From NCBI RefSeq assembly GCF_000158955.1, contig NZ_GG657757.1, forward strand, positions 6,143,858 to 6,207,857: a stretch of 64,000 nucleotides of DNA. The letters run 5' to 3'. Below are positions 7,337 through 15,752 of this stretch, one piece after another. The translations under genes and the position numbers were made by a program. The notes below the pieces were generated by a model, which saw nothing but the letters and a program-made list of their open reading frames with translations, was not told the origin of the DNA and did not search any database. Source of the DNA: Streptomyces viridochromogenes DSM 40736 (GTDB lineage: Bacteria > Actinomycetota > Actinomycetes > Streptomycetales > Streptomycetaceae). Each line of letters opens with the position of its first letter. Position 1 is the stretch's first letter.

Positions 7337-8746
7337 TCAGGAGGTGGGGGAGTCGGCCGGGGCGCGGGTCGCGTCGGCGGCGGCGGCCTCCCGGTCGTCC
7401 AGGGAGACGTGCCTGGTCTCCTTGACGAGCAGGAGTGCGATCAGCGTCAGCACCGCCATCGCCGAGAGGTAGACGCCGACCAGCCACGGCGAGCCGTCCC
7501 CGGTCTCCCACAGCGCCACTGCGATGAAGGGGGCGACCGCCGCCCCGAGGATCGAGCTGACGTTGTAGGAGATGCCGGAGCCGGTGTAGCGCACGCTGGT
7601 CGGGAAGAGCTCGGGCAGGAGCGCGCCCATCGGCCCGAACGTCATGCCCATCAGGGTGAAGCCGAGCACGAGCCACAGCATGACGCCGAGGGTGCCCAGC
7701 TCGATCAGCGGCACCCAGACCAGTCCGAAGACCATGATCGCGACGGTGATCCAGATCAGGGTGGCACGCCGCCCGTAACGGTCCGCGAGCGGACCGGAGG
7801 CCAGGGTGAACGCGGCGAAGAACAGCACACCGAAGATCATCATGAGTACGAACGTCGTGTAGTCGTACCCCAGTCCGGGCACGGCGGCGTCCTTCGCGGT
7901 GCGTCCGTAGCTCAGCGAGAACGTGGTCATCAGGTAGAAGAGCACATAGGTCGCCAGCATGATGAAGGTGCCCAGGACCAGCTGCTTCCCGTGGCTGCGC
8001 ACCACGGTGGCGAGCGGCAGCCGCCGCACCCCGCCGGACTCGCGGGTCCTGGCGAAGACCGCCGACTCGACGAGCCGGGAGCGCACCCACAGCCCGATCG
8101 CGACCATCACGGCGGAGAACAGGAAGGGGATGCGCCAGCCCCAGCTGACGAAGGCGTCCGAGGGCTGGGAGGGGTCGGCGCCGGCCGCGGACGGCAGCAG
8201 CGCGCCCATGACCAGGAACAGGCCGTTGCCGATGATGAAGCCGAGCGGGGCGCCCAGCTGCGGGAACGTGCCGTACAGGGCGCGCTTGCCGCTGGGGGCG
8301 TTCTCGGTCGCGACCAGGGCGGCGCCACTCCACTCGCCGCCGAGCGCGAAGCCCTGAGCGAGCCGCATCAGCACGAGCAGCGCGGTGGCCAGCCAGCCGG
8401 CCTGGGCGTAGGTGGGCAGGACGCCGATGAGGAACGTGGCGATGCCCATGGTCAGGAGCGAGACGACGAGCGTCTTCTTGCGGCCGAGCCGGTCACCGAG
8501 GTGCCCGAAGACCACGGCGCCGATCGGACGGGCGACCATCGCGGCGCCGAAGACCGCGAAGGACGACAGCAGCGCGGTGGTCGGGTCGCTGCTCGGGAAG
8601 AACAGCTGCGGGAAGACCAGCACCGCGGCGGTCGCGTAGATGTAGAAGTCGTAGAACTCGATCGTCGTGCCCATGAGGCTGGCGACGAGGACGCGGGACC
8701 GCGGGTTGACGGGCGTCGGGGCTGAACCAGGGGCTGGGGCGGGCAT
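7337..8746 (-). CDS. MFS transporter, metabolite:H+ symporter (MHS) family
   Basis: 469-residue integral membrane protein with 12 predicted segments. MHS hallmarks are near the N-terminus (SLMGTTIEFYDFYIYATAA), in the loop 2-3 motif GHLGDRLGRKKTL, in MRLAQGFALGGEWSGAALVATENAP, and in the second-half GPLADRYGRRATL. Relatives import organic acids, betaines or shikimate with protons; the substrate is not readable here. It lies 101 bp downstream of sdaA on the same strand and could be the last gene of the glycine-riboswitch operon or have its own promoter in that AT-richer gap. Start ATG 8746 with AAGGACGA upstream. Confidence 0.88.
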   Translation of the reverse strand: MPAPAPGSAPTPVNPRSRVLVASLMGTTIEFYDFYIYATAAVLVFPQLFFPSSDPTTALLSSFAVFGAAMVARPIGAVVFGHLGDRLGRKKTLVVSLLTMGIATFLIGVLPTYAQAGWLATALLVLMRLAQGFALGGEWSGAALVATENAPSGKRALYGTFPQLGAPLGFIIGNGLFLVMGALLPSAAGADPSQPSDAFVSWGWRIPFLFSAVMVAIGLWVRSRLVESAVFARTRESGGVRRLPLATVVRSHGKQLVLGTFIMLATYVLFYLMTTFSLSYGRTAKDAAVPGLGYDYTTFVLMMIFGVLFFAAFTLASGPLADRYGRRATLIWITVAIMVFGLVWVPLIELGTLGVMLWLVLGFTLMGMTFGPMGALLPELFPTSVRYTGSGISYNVSSILGAAVAPFIAVALWETGDGSPWLVGVYLSAMAVLTLIALLLVKETRHVSLDDREAAAADATRAPADSPTS

Positions 8747-8847
8747 CGTCGTCCTTCACGCATGAAACATGGTCACTGCAACGATGTCAGCCATCTTGTT
8801 TTTCGGTATCGCCATCTCGCATCGCAAGACGCCCGGTGCGCCGGCGC

Positions 8848-10218
8848 TCAGCACTCGATGATGTTCACCGCCAGCCCGCCCCGGGCCGTCTCCTTGTACT
8901 TGACCGACATGTCCGCGCCGGTGTCCTTCATCGTCTTGATGACCTTGTCCAGGGACACCTTGTGGGAGCCGTCGCCGCGCATGGCCATGCGGGCGGCGGT
9001 GACGGCCTTGACCGCCGCCATGCCATTGCGTTCGATGCACGGGATCTGGACCAGGCCGCCGACCGGGTCGCAGGTCAGACCGAGGTTGTGCTCCATGCCG
9101 ATCTCCGCGGCGTTCTCGACCTGTTCGGGCGAGCCGCCGAGGACCTCGGCCAGGGCGCCCGCGGCCATCGAGCAGGCGGAGCCGACCTCGCCCTGGCAGC
9201 CGACCTCGGCGCCGGAGATGGAGGCGTTCTCCTTGAACAGCATGCCGATCGCGCCCCGCGGCGAGCAGGAAGCGGACCACGCGCCCTCCTCGTCGGCGCC
9301 GGGGACGAAGTTGACGTAGTAGTGCAGAACCGCGGGGATGATGCCGGCGGCGCCGTTGGTGGGGGCGGTGACGACCCGGCCGCCGGCCGCGTTCTCCTCG
9401 TTGACCGCCATCGCGTAGAGGGTGATCCACTCCATGGCGAGGGCCTTCGGGTCGCCCTCGGAGCGCAGCTTGCGCGCGGTGTTCGCGGCACGCCGGCGTA
9501 CCTTCAGACCGCCCGGCAGGATGCCCTCGCGGGACATGCCGCGCGTCACGCACGCCTCCATCACGTGCCAGATCTCCAGCAGGCCTTCGCGGATCTCCTC
9601 CTCGCTCCGCCAGGCCCGCTCGTTCTCCAGCATCAGGGCGGAGATGGACAGACCCGTCTCCTCCGTCAGGCGCAGCAGCTCGTCACCCGTACGGAAGGAG
9701 TGCTTCAGCACGGTGTCGTCGAGCTTGATGCGGTCCGCGCCGACCGCGTCCTCGTCGACGACGAAGCCGCCGCCGACCGAGTAGTACGTCTTCGTCAGCA
9801 GCTCCGCGCCCGAGGCGTCGTACGCCCACAGGGTCATGCCGTTCGCGTGGTACGGCAGGGTCTTGCGGCGGTGCAGGACCATGTCGTCGTCGAAGGAGAA
9901 CGCGATCTCGTGCTCGCCCAGCAGCCTCAGCCGGCCGTCCGCCTTGATCGTGCCCACCCGCTCGTCGGCCGTCTCCACGTCCACCGTGCGCGGCGAGTCA
10001 CCCTCCAGTCCGAGCAGCACCGCCTTGGGCGTGCCGTGGCCGTGGCCCGTGGCACCGAGCGAGCCGTACAGCTCGGCGCGCACCGAGGCCACCGACTCCA
10101 GCAGCTTCTCGTTGCGCAGCCGCCGGGCGAACAGCCCGGCCGCCCGCATGGGGCCGACCGTGTGGGAGCTGGACGGGCCGATGCCGATCGAGAACAGGTC
10201 GAAGACCGAGATGGCCAC
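8848..10218 (-). CDS. sdaA: L-serine dehydratase (iron-sulfur, single chain)
   Basis: 456 residues; deaminates L-serine to pyruvate and ammonia using a [4Fe-4S] cluster. The alpha and beta regions are fused: N-terminal SVFDLFSIGIGPSSSHTVGPMRAA, C-terminal GAAGIIPAVLHYY, VGCQGEVGSACSMAAGAL, LTCDPVGGLVQIPCIERN; the Cys residues of the last three motifs and the terminal Cys of the NIIEC tail fit cluster ligation. GTG 10218 is used because AGGAG lies 8 bases upstream and the length matches the family (about 455). It sits 86 bp downstream of glyA in a glycine-riboswitch operon, so glycine made into serine can be drained to pyruvate. Confidence 0.95.
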   Translation of the reverse strand: MAISVFDLFSIGIGPSSSHTVGPMRAAGLFARRLRNEKLLESVASVRAELYGSLGATGHGHGTPKAVLLGLEGDSPRTVDVETADERVGTIKADGRLRLLGEHEIAFSFDDDMVLHRRKTLPYHANGMTLWAYDASGAELLTKTYYSVGGGFVVDEDAVGADRIKLDDTVLKHSFRTGDELLRLTEETGLSISALMLENERAWRSEEEIREGLLEIWHVMEACVTRGMSREGILPGGLKVRRRAANTARKLRSEGDPKALAMEWITLYAMAVNEENAAGGRVVTAPTNGAAGIIPAVLHYYVNFVPGADEEGAWSASCSPRGAIGMLFKENASISGAEVGCQGEVGSACSMAAGALAEVLGGSPEQVENAAEIGMEHNLGLTCDPVGGLVQIPCIERNGMAAVKAVTAARMAMRGDGSHKVSLDKVIKTMKDTGADMSVKYKETARGGLAVNIIEC

Positions 10219-10304
10219 GGGGGTACTCCTGACTACGGGGTGGTGCACAGGGGCTGGGTCGCCGCGCCCGTCTGTGGCGGCACGGCGACCCCGAGCGGTG
10301 TTCG

Positions 10305-11567
10305 TTACTTGTTCAGACCCGGGTACAGCGGGTGCTTGTCGGCCAGGGCCTTCACCCGGGCCTTGAGCGCCTCGGCGTCATAGGACGGTTTCAGCGCCTC
10401 GGCGATGACGTCCGCGACCTCCGCGAAGTCCTCGGTCTCGAAGCCCCGGGTCGCCAGGGCCGGCGTGCCGATCCGCAGACCGGACGTCACCATCGGCGGA
10501 CGCGGGTCGTTCGGGACCGCGTTGCGGTTGACGGTGATGCCCACCTCGTGGAGGCGGTCCTCGGCCTGCCGGCCGTCCAGCTCCGAGTCGCGCAGGTCGA
10601 CCAGGACCAGGTGCACGTCCGTGCCGCCGGACAGGACGTCCACCCCCGCGGCCCGGGCGTCGTCCTTCACCAGACGCTCGGCCAGGATGCGGGCGCCCTC
10701 CAGCGTACGGCGCTGGCGCTCCTTGAAGTCCTCCGAGGCCGCGACCTTGAAGGCGACCGCCTTGGCCGCGATCACGTGCTCCAGGGGACCGCCCTGCTGA
10801 CCGGGGAAGACCGCGGAGTTGATCTTCTTGGCCAGTTCGGCCGTGGAGAGGATCACACCGCCGCGCGGGCCGCCCAGCGTCTTGTGGGTCGTGGTGGTGA
10901 CCACGTGCGCGTGCGGCACCGGGTTGGGGTGCAGCCCGGCGGCGACGAGACCGGCGAAGTGGGCCATGTCGACCATCAGGTACGCGCCGACCTCGTCCGC
11001 GATCCGGCGGAACTCGGCGAAGTCCAGCCGGCGCGGGTAGGCGGACCAGCCCGCGACGATCAGCTTCGGCCGGGACTCCTTCGCCAGCCGCCCCACCTCG
11101 GCCATGTCGACCCGGCCGTCGTCGCCGACGTGGTAGGCGACGACGTCGTAGAGCTTGCCGGAGAAGTTGATCTTCATGCCGTGGGTCAGGTGCCCGCCGT
11201 GCGCGAGGTTCAGACCCATGATGGTGTCGCCCGGCTTGAGCAGCGCGAACATCGCGGCCGCGTTGGCCTGGGCGCCCGAGTGCGGCTGGACGTTGGCGTG
11301 CTCGGCGCCGAACAGCTCCTTGACGCGGTCGATGGCGATCTGCTCGACCACGTCGACGTGCTCGCAGCCGCCGTAGTAGCGGCGGCCCGGGTAGCCCTCG
11401 GCGTACTTGTTGGTGAGGACCGAGCCCTGCGCCTCCATGACCGCGACCGGAGCGAAGTTCTCCGAGGCGATCATCTCGAGCGTGGACTGCTGGCGGTGCA
11501 GCTCGGCGTCGACCGCGGCGGCCACGGCCGGGTCGAGCTCGTGCAGGGGTGTGTTCAGGACGGACAT
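10305..11567 (-). CDS. glyA: Serine hydroxymethyltransferase
   Basis: 420-residue PLP enzyme interconverting glycine plus 5,10-methylene-THF and serine in the cytoplasm. Seen are the substrate-binding IASENFAP, the GYPGRRYYGGCEHVD loop, the PLP-lysine motif VVTTTTHKTLGGPRGG (about residues 220-236) and the C-terminal SGLRIGTPALATRGF. Full family length. It follows gcvH by 14 bp with a GAGGAG ribosome site, and would turn the methylene-THF released by the glycine cleavage system into serine. Probably under the upstream glycine riboswitch. Confidence 0.97.
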   Translation of the reverse strand: MSVLNTPLHELDPAVAAAVDAELHRQQSTLEMIASENFAPVAVMEAQGSVLTNKYAEGYPGRRYYGGCEHVDVVEQIAIDRVKELFGAEHANVQPHSGAQANAAAMFALLKPGDTIMGLNLAHGGHLTHGMKINFSGKLYDVVAYHVGDDGRVDMAEVGRLAKESRPKLIVAGWSAYPRRLDFAEFRRIADEVGAYLMVDMAHFAGLVAAGLHPNPVPHAHVVTTTTHKTLGGPRGGVILSTAELAKKINSAVFPGQQGGPLEHVIAAKAVAFKVAASEDFKERQRRTLEGARILAERLVKDDARAAGVDVLSGGTDVHLVLVDLRDSELDGRQAEDRLHEVGITVNRNAVPNDPRPPMVTSGLRIGTPALATRGFETEDFAEVADVIAEALKPSYDAEALKARVKALADKHPLYPGLNK

Positions 11568-11581
11568 AGGGGCGGGACTCC

Positions 11582-11959
11582 TCAGCCGGCGGAGAACGCG
11601 GTGTACTCGTCGGCGGAGAGCAGGTCGCCCGGCTCGTCCGTGACGCGCACCTTGAACAGCCAGCCGCCTTCGAAGGGGGCCGAGTTCACCAGGGACGGGT
11701 CGTTGACGACGTCCTCGTTGACCTCGGTGACCTCACCGGCGACCGGGGAGTACAGGTCGGAGACCGACTTGGTCGACTCCAGCTCGCCGCAGGTCTCGCC
11801 CGCGGACACCGTGTCACCGACCTCGGGGAGCTGGACGAAGACGACGTCGCCGAGGGCGTTGGCGGCGTGCTCCGTGATACCGACCGTCGAGACGCCGTCC
11901 TCGGCGGCCGACAGCCACTCGTGCTCCTTGCTGTAGCGCAGCTGCTGGGGGTTGCTCAT
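11582..11959 (-). CDS. gcvH: Glycine cleavage system H protein
   Basis: 125-residue lipoyl carrier that shuttles the aminomethyl group between the P, T and L proteins. The lipoylation lysine is in ELESTKSVSDLYSP (about residue 64); flanking GDVVFVQLPEVGDTV and GWLFKVRV are typical. Start ATG 11959 with CAGGAGAAT upstream. The gcvP and lpd partners are not in this window, as is usual in Streptomyces. Confidence 0.97.
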   Translation of the reverse strand: MSNPQQLRYSKEHEWLSAAEDGVSTVGITEHAANALGDVVFVQLPEVGDTVSAGETCGELESTKSVSDLYSPVAGEVTEVNEDVVNDPSLVNSAPFEGGWLFKVRVTDEPGDLLSADEYTAFSAG

Positions 11960-12061
11960 GGCCTGAATTCTCCTGTACGCGCGGGAGTGCTGATGAAGGG
12001 AACCGCTGGTGAGCGGGAGGATGACGGGCCCGGGACCGCGGTGGCGGCCTACGGCCAGTGT

Positions 12062-13183
12062 CTACTTCTGCCGCTTGTAGAACGGCAGCGCCACGACCTC
12101 GTACGGCTCGTGACTGCCCCGGATGTCCACGGCCACACCGGGCGTGCCGGGAGCGGCGTGCCCGGCGTCGACGTAGGCCATCGCGATCGGCTTGCCGAGC
12201 GTGGGGGAGGGGGCACCGGAGGTGACCTCGCCGATCACCTCGCCGCCGGCGACGACCGCGTACCCGGCGCGCGGGACCCGGCGGCCCTCGGCGACCAGGC
12301 CGACCAGGACGCGGGGCGGGTTCTGCTCGGCGCGGGAGGCGGCCTCCGCCAGCGCCTCGCGCCCGACGAAGTCGCCCTCCTTCTCGAACTTCACCACCCG
12401 GCCGAGCCCGGCGTCGAACGGGGTGAGGGAGGTGCTCAGCTCGTGCCCGTACAGCGGCATGCCCGCCTCCAGGCGCAGCGTGTCGCGGCAGGACAGCCCG
12501 CACGGGGCCAGCCCGGCGCCCTCGCCCGCCTTGGTCAGGGCCTGCCACAGCTCGACCGCGTGCTCCGGCTTCACGAACAGTTCGAAACCGTCCTCGCCGG
12601 TGTACCCGGTACGGGCGATCAGGGCCGGGACCCCCGCGACCGTGCCGGGCAGTCCGGCGTAGTACTTCAGGCCGTCGAGGTCGGCGTCGGTCAGGGACTT
12701 CAGGATTCCCGGCGACTCGGGGCCCTGCACGGCGATCAGGGCGTAGGCGTCCCGGTCGTCGCGCACCTCGGCGTCGAAGCCGGCGGAACGTTCCACCAGC
12801 GCTTCCAGGACCACCTGGGCGTTGGAGGCGTTGGCGACCACCATGTACTCGGTCTCGGCCAGCCGGTAGACGATCAGGTCGTCGAGGATGCCGCCGTCGG
12901 CCCGGCAGATCATGGTGTAGCGGGCGCGGCCGGGCTTGACGCCGCCGATGTTGCCGACCAGTGCGTGGTCGAGGAGGGCCGCGGCCTGCGGGCCGGTGAC
13001 GGTGATCTCGCCCATGTGGGAGAGGTCGAAGAGCCCGGCCTTCGTGCGCACCGCGTTGTGCTCGTCGCGCTCGGAGCCGTAGCGCAGGGGCATGTCCCAG
13101 CCGGCGAAGTCGGTCATCGTCGCGCCGAGCGAGCGATGCAGGGCATCGAGCGCGGTGTGACGGAGTTCTCCTGTACTGCTCAC
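12062..13183 (-). CDS. gcvT: Glycine cleavage system aminomethyltransferase (T protein)
   Basis: 373 residues; transfers the methylene group from lipoyl-aminomethyl H protein to THF with release of ammonia. Recognisable features are MTDFAGWDMPLRYGSERDEHNAVRTKAGLFDLSHMGEI, the THF-site ARTGYTGEDGFELF, LEAGMPLYGHE, and the C-terminal barrel with GEVTSGAPSPTLGKPIAMAYVD. GTG 13183 is preceded by GGGAG and lies about 43 nt after the second aptamer of the riboswitch. First gene of the gcvT-gcvH-glyA-sdaA block. Confidence 0.96.
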   Translation of the reverse strand: MSSTGELRHTALDALHRSLGATMTDFAGWDMPLRYGSERDEHNAVRTKAGLFDLSHMGEITVTGPQAAALLDHALVGNIGGVKPGRARYTMICRADGGILDDLIVYRLAETEYMVVANASNAQVVLEALVERSAGFDAEVRDDRDAYALIAVQGPESPGILKSLTDADLDGLKYYAGLPGTVAGVPALIARTGYTGEDGFELFVKPEHAVELWQALTKAGEGAGLAPCGLSCRDTLRLEAGMPLYGHELSTSLTPFDAGLGRVVKFEKEGDFVGREALAEAASRAEQNPPRVLVGLVAEGRRVPRAGYAVVAGGEVIGEVTSGAPSPTLGKPIAMAYVDAGHAAPGTPGVAVDIRGSHEPYEVVALPFYKRQK

Positions 13184-13225
13184 GGTCGGTGTCTCCCAGA
13201 TGCATGACGGGCGAGGTCGTTCCTC

Positions 13226-13425
13226 CCCATCTGTCATCGGAACCTGAGAGGTTCGCCATGACCACACGGGGCACGGCTTGCACCTTGGGTGGAGCCGCCC
13301 GGTGGGCGACCCGCTTTTCAGATGTGCCTCGCCCGCGCGGTAACGGGGCCTGAGAGATTCAAGGGAGGGACTTGCTCCTTCGGCGCCCCAGCGTCAGCGA
13401 TGCTGGGAACTCTCCCGCGCGGATT
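13226..13425 (-). promoter_or_regulatory. Tandem glycine riboswitch upstream of gcvT
   Basis: Two consecutive glycine aptamers read on the minus strand. Aptamer I spans about 13425-13334: GCGCGGGAGAGTTCC at its 5' side, GCGCCGAAGGAGCAAG in the middle and TCTCTCAGGCCCCGTTACCGCG at its 3' side. Aptamer II spans about 13326-13227: P1 is CATCTG/CAGATG (13319-13324 with 13228-13233), with the conserved CCACCCAAGGTGCAAGCC and CCTCTCAGGTTCCGATGACAG. The linker is under 10 nt. The expression platform is the ~43 nt to the gcvT GTG. In this class glycine binding usually turns the cleavage operon on. Confidence 0.95.
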
Positions 13426-13609
13426 CAAACGGCCGGTATGCAGTTGGCGGGCACATCATTGCACGCATCCTCGCGGGGTGGCAGGGGGATCCCCCTGTAG
13501 CAGGCCTGTTGCAGGAAGAGGACTGAAACAAGAGACATCGGGCATTACCTTCTCTTTACACTCGGCGGGGATGGGACTCCGTACCTGGCCCCAGGGGAGG
13601 ACGATCACG

Positions 13610-14281
13610 GTGAACAGGACCACCGCGTACGCCACGACGTCGGGCATCGCGCTGCCCGAGCAGCCGGCCGCTCCGGCCCGGGCGGTCTGCGGCCCGCCGC
13701 TGCCCGTGCCGGTCGTCCGCGATCTGCGCGACCGCGCCGGCCGTGGCCCGCAGGCGCTGCTGTTCGGCCCCCGCGACCTGGTCGTGGTCACGGGCCTGCC
13801 CGGCAGCGGCAAGTCCACGCTGATGCGGCGTACCGTGCCGGGCCGGCGCGTCGACTCCCAGGACACCCGCGACCGCTGGGAGGGCCGTATGCCGCGCTTC
13901 CTGCCCTACGCGGTCTACCGCCCGCTCGTCCGCCTCGCCCACTACGCCGGGCTGCGCCGCGCCCTGCGCACCGGCGAGGGGGTCGTGGTGCACGACTGCG
14001 GCACCCAGACCTGGGTCCGCCGCTGGCTGGCCCGCGAGGCCCGCCGCCGGGGCGGCACCCTGCATCTCCTGCTCCTCGACGTCACACCGGAGCAGGCCCT
14101 GGCCGGTCAGCGCGACCGTGGTCGCGGCGTCTCGCGCTACGCCTTCCTGCGCCACCGCGCCGCGAGCACCCGCCTGCTGCGCTCGGTGGAACGCGGCGAC
14201 CTCCCCGCCGGCTGCGGCTCGGCCGTCCTCGCCGACCGCAACACGGCCAACACCCTGCACCACATCGGCTTCACCACCTGA
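13610..14281 (+). CDS. P-loop ATP-binding protein (AAA/kinase-like)
   Basis: 223 residues. One P-loop NTPase domain with Walker A GLPGSGKST (about residues 66-74) after LVVV, and a second strand GVVVHDCGTQTWVRR; the C-terminus (LLLLDVTPEQALAGQRDRGRGVS) has the arginine-rich lid seen in small-molecule kinases and zeta-toxin-like P-loop proteins. The first 50 residues are Pro/Ala-rich and probably disordered. GTG 13610 is chosen because AGGGGAGG lies 9 bases upstream. Substrate unknown; no partner gene adjoins it. Confidence 0.78.
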   Translation: MNRTTAYATTSGIALPEQPAAPARAVCGPPLPVPVVRDLRDRAGRGPQALLFGPRDLVVVTGLPGSGKSTLMRRTVPGRRVDSQDTRDRWEGRMPRFLPYAVYRPLVRLAHYAGLRRALRTGEGVVVHDCGTQTWVRRWLAREARRRGGTLHLLLLDVTPEQALAGQRDRGRGVSRYAFLRHRAASTRLLRSVERGDLPAGCGSAVLADRNTANTLHHIGFTT

Positions 14282-14360
14282 CCCCCACGGGCCGAGGTCC
14301 ACACAACACGACTGCCACCGCACCGGGCCCCCGCGCCCGTGCCCGGCGGTTGGGCGGCCG

Positions 14361-14707
14361 CCCGTGCACCGTGGTCGGGGTACTGATGGCCACGTCGTGA
14401 GCCACAGGGCGCCCGCACGGGTTCAGGCACTGCGGCTTGGGCGCGGGCATCCGCGGCCTGCGCTCCGCCGGCCGTCCGTGCACCGGTCCGCCCACGGCAT
14501 GGCCTCGGGTCGGTCGCGTTCGCCCGTGCACTGTGGTCGGGGTAGTGATCGCCGCGTCGTGAGCCGCAGGGCGCCCGCACGGGTTCAGGCACGGCGGCTT
14601 GGGCGCCGGGCACCCGTGCCCTACGCTCCGCCGGCCGTCCGTGCACCGGTCCGCCCACGGCATGGTCTCGTACCGGTCGCGTTCGCCCGTGCACCATGGT
14701 TCGGCCG
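14361..14707. repeat. 162-bp direct repeat, two copies plus a partial third
   Basis: Copies at 14361-14522 and 14523-14685 (one base longer), with the beginning of a third at 14686-14707. Each unit starts CCCGTGCAC-GTGGTCGGGG and contains CGCCCGCACGGGTTCAGGCAC and CTCCGCCGGCCGTCCGTGCAC; identity is above 85% by eye. It occupies most of the 555-bp gap (14282-14836). Frames through it are Arg/Pro-rich in every phase and have no ribosome site, so I treat it as non-coding. Confidence 0.88.
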
Positions 14708-14836
14708 CCTGCGGCCCAGCCTCGGTGCAGGACACAGCCGGTCGTACGCGCCCGCGCCACGTCTGCTGACCGCTCGCCGTGCGTGAGCCGCTAGCCTTCT
14801 TAGCCACAGCAGTGGTTTCAGGCAGGCGGTAGGCAG

Positions 14837-15625
14837 ATGGACTTCCCGGCGGACTTCTCCGCGGACTTCCCGGCGCAGACGCAGACCCACCCGCACGGTG
14901 GATGGCCCGGCAACGAGCTGGAGGAGGTGCTCTCGGCCTCCCTCGGCGCCGGGCCGTCGGCCGCCGGGCGGGTCATCGAGGTGCTCGGCCGGAGTTTCGT
15001 CTGGATCCCGCTGCCCAGCGGCGGCGGCCCGAACAGCGGCCCCCTCGACCTGCCCGGCATCGAGATCGACGGCCAGGCGTTCGTGCCGGTGTTCAGCTCC
15101 GAGGAGCAGTTCCGCCAGGTCGTCGGCTCCCACATGTCGTACACCATCGCCCCCGCCGTGGAGTTCGCCCGCGGTCTTCCCCCGCACGCGGGGATAGCCG
15201 TCAACCCGGGCGGTGTGGTCGGCATCCCGCTCCCGCCGCCCGCCGTCGCCGACCTCTGCCGGGCCGGCCGGACCCCGCTGGACGGCCCCGCGAGCGGCGG
15301 CCGGGTCCGCCTCTTCGAACCCGACTGGCAGGACGACCCGGTGGACTTCCTCGCCGCCGCCTCCGCGGAGTTCGAGGCGACCGGCGTCGTCCTCACCGCC
15401 CGCCGCTGCCTCGCCGCGATCGAGACCGCCGACCCGGTGATGTTCGTGGGCGTCGAACTCTCCCAGTGGGAAGGCGACCTGCGGGCCCTCCCCCTGGAGG
15501 CCCTGACCCGTGCCGTCACCGCCGCCCCGGCCCCCTGGCCCGTCAACCTGGTGCTCCTGGACGTGGCGGAGGACCCCGTGGGTGACTGGATGCGCAACCG
15601 GGTCCGGCCCTTCTACCAGCGGTAG
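14837..15625 (+). CDS. SseB-family protein (enhanced serine sensitivity), copy 1
   Basis: 262 residues containing an SseB N-terminal domain (about residues 25-140: GNELEEVL, FVWIPLP, GIEIDGQAFVPVFSSEEQFRQVV, YTIAPAVEFARGLPPHAGIAVNPGG) followed by an SseB C-terminal-type domain ending VGDWMRNRVRPFYQR. The E. coli relative was named for serine sensitivity on overexpression; the biochemical role is unknown. Cytoplasmic, no signal. It pairs with a second family member 127 bp downstream and sits 1.6 kb from the serine/glycine operon. Confidence 0.8.
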   Translation: MDFPADFSADFPAQTQTHPHGGWPGNELEEVLSASLGAGPSAAGRVIEVLGRSFVWIPLPSGGGPNSGPLDLPGIEIDGQAFVPVFSSEEQFRQVVGSHMSYTIAPAVEFARGLPPHAGIAVNPGGVVGIPLPPPAVADLCRAGRTPLDGPASGGRVRLFEPDWQDDPVDFLAAASAEFEATGVVLTARRCLAAIETADPVMFVGVELSQWEGDLRALPLEALTRAVTAAPAPWPVNLVLLDVAEDPVGDWMRNRVRPFYQR

Positions 15626-15630
15626 GGCGA

Positions 15631-15645
15631 CGCCCCGAAGGGGCG
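15631..15645. terminator. Short hairpin after the first SseB gene
   Basis: CGCCCCGAAGGGGCG, a 6-bp stem with a GAA loop, 5 bp after the stop codon. The surrounding GGGGCGCGGGAACCAC wording is a common dispersed Streptomyces intergenic element, so it is either a weak terminator or one of those repeats. Confidence 0.5.
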
Positions 15646-15752
15646 CGGGAACCACACGCCGCCCGTACCCGCAGGGCGGCACCAAGCTCCGGGCTCCCGC
15701 GCGGGCTTAAGCTAGGTCACGGTCGAGGCGTTGGTACGAAGGGGCGGTAAAG

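Noticed and set aside
14137..14786. Repetitive frames in the 162-bp repeat as a protein gene
   Set aside because: Composition is arginine/proline/glycine-rich in several phases, codon bias is not gene-like, and no start signal is present.
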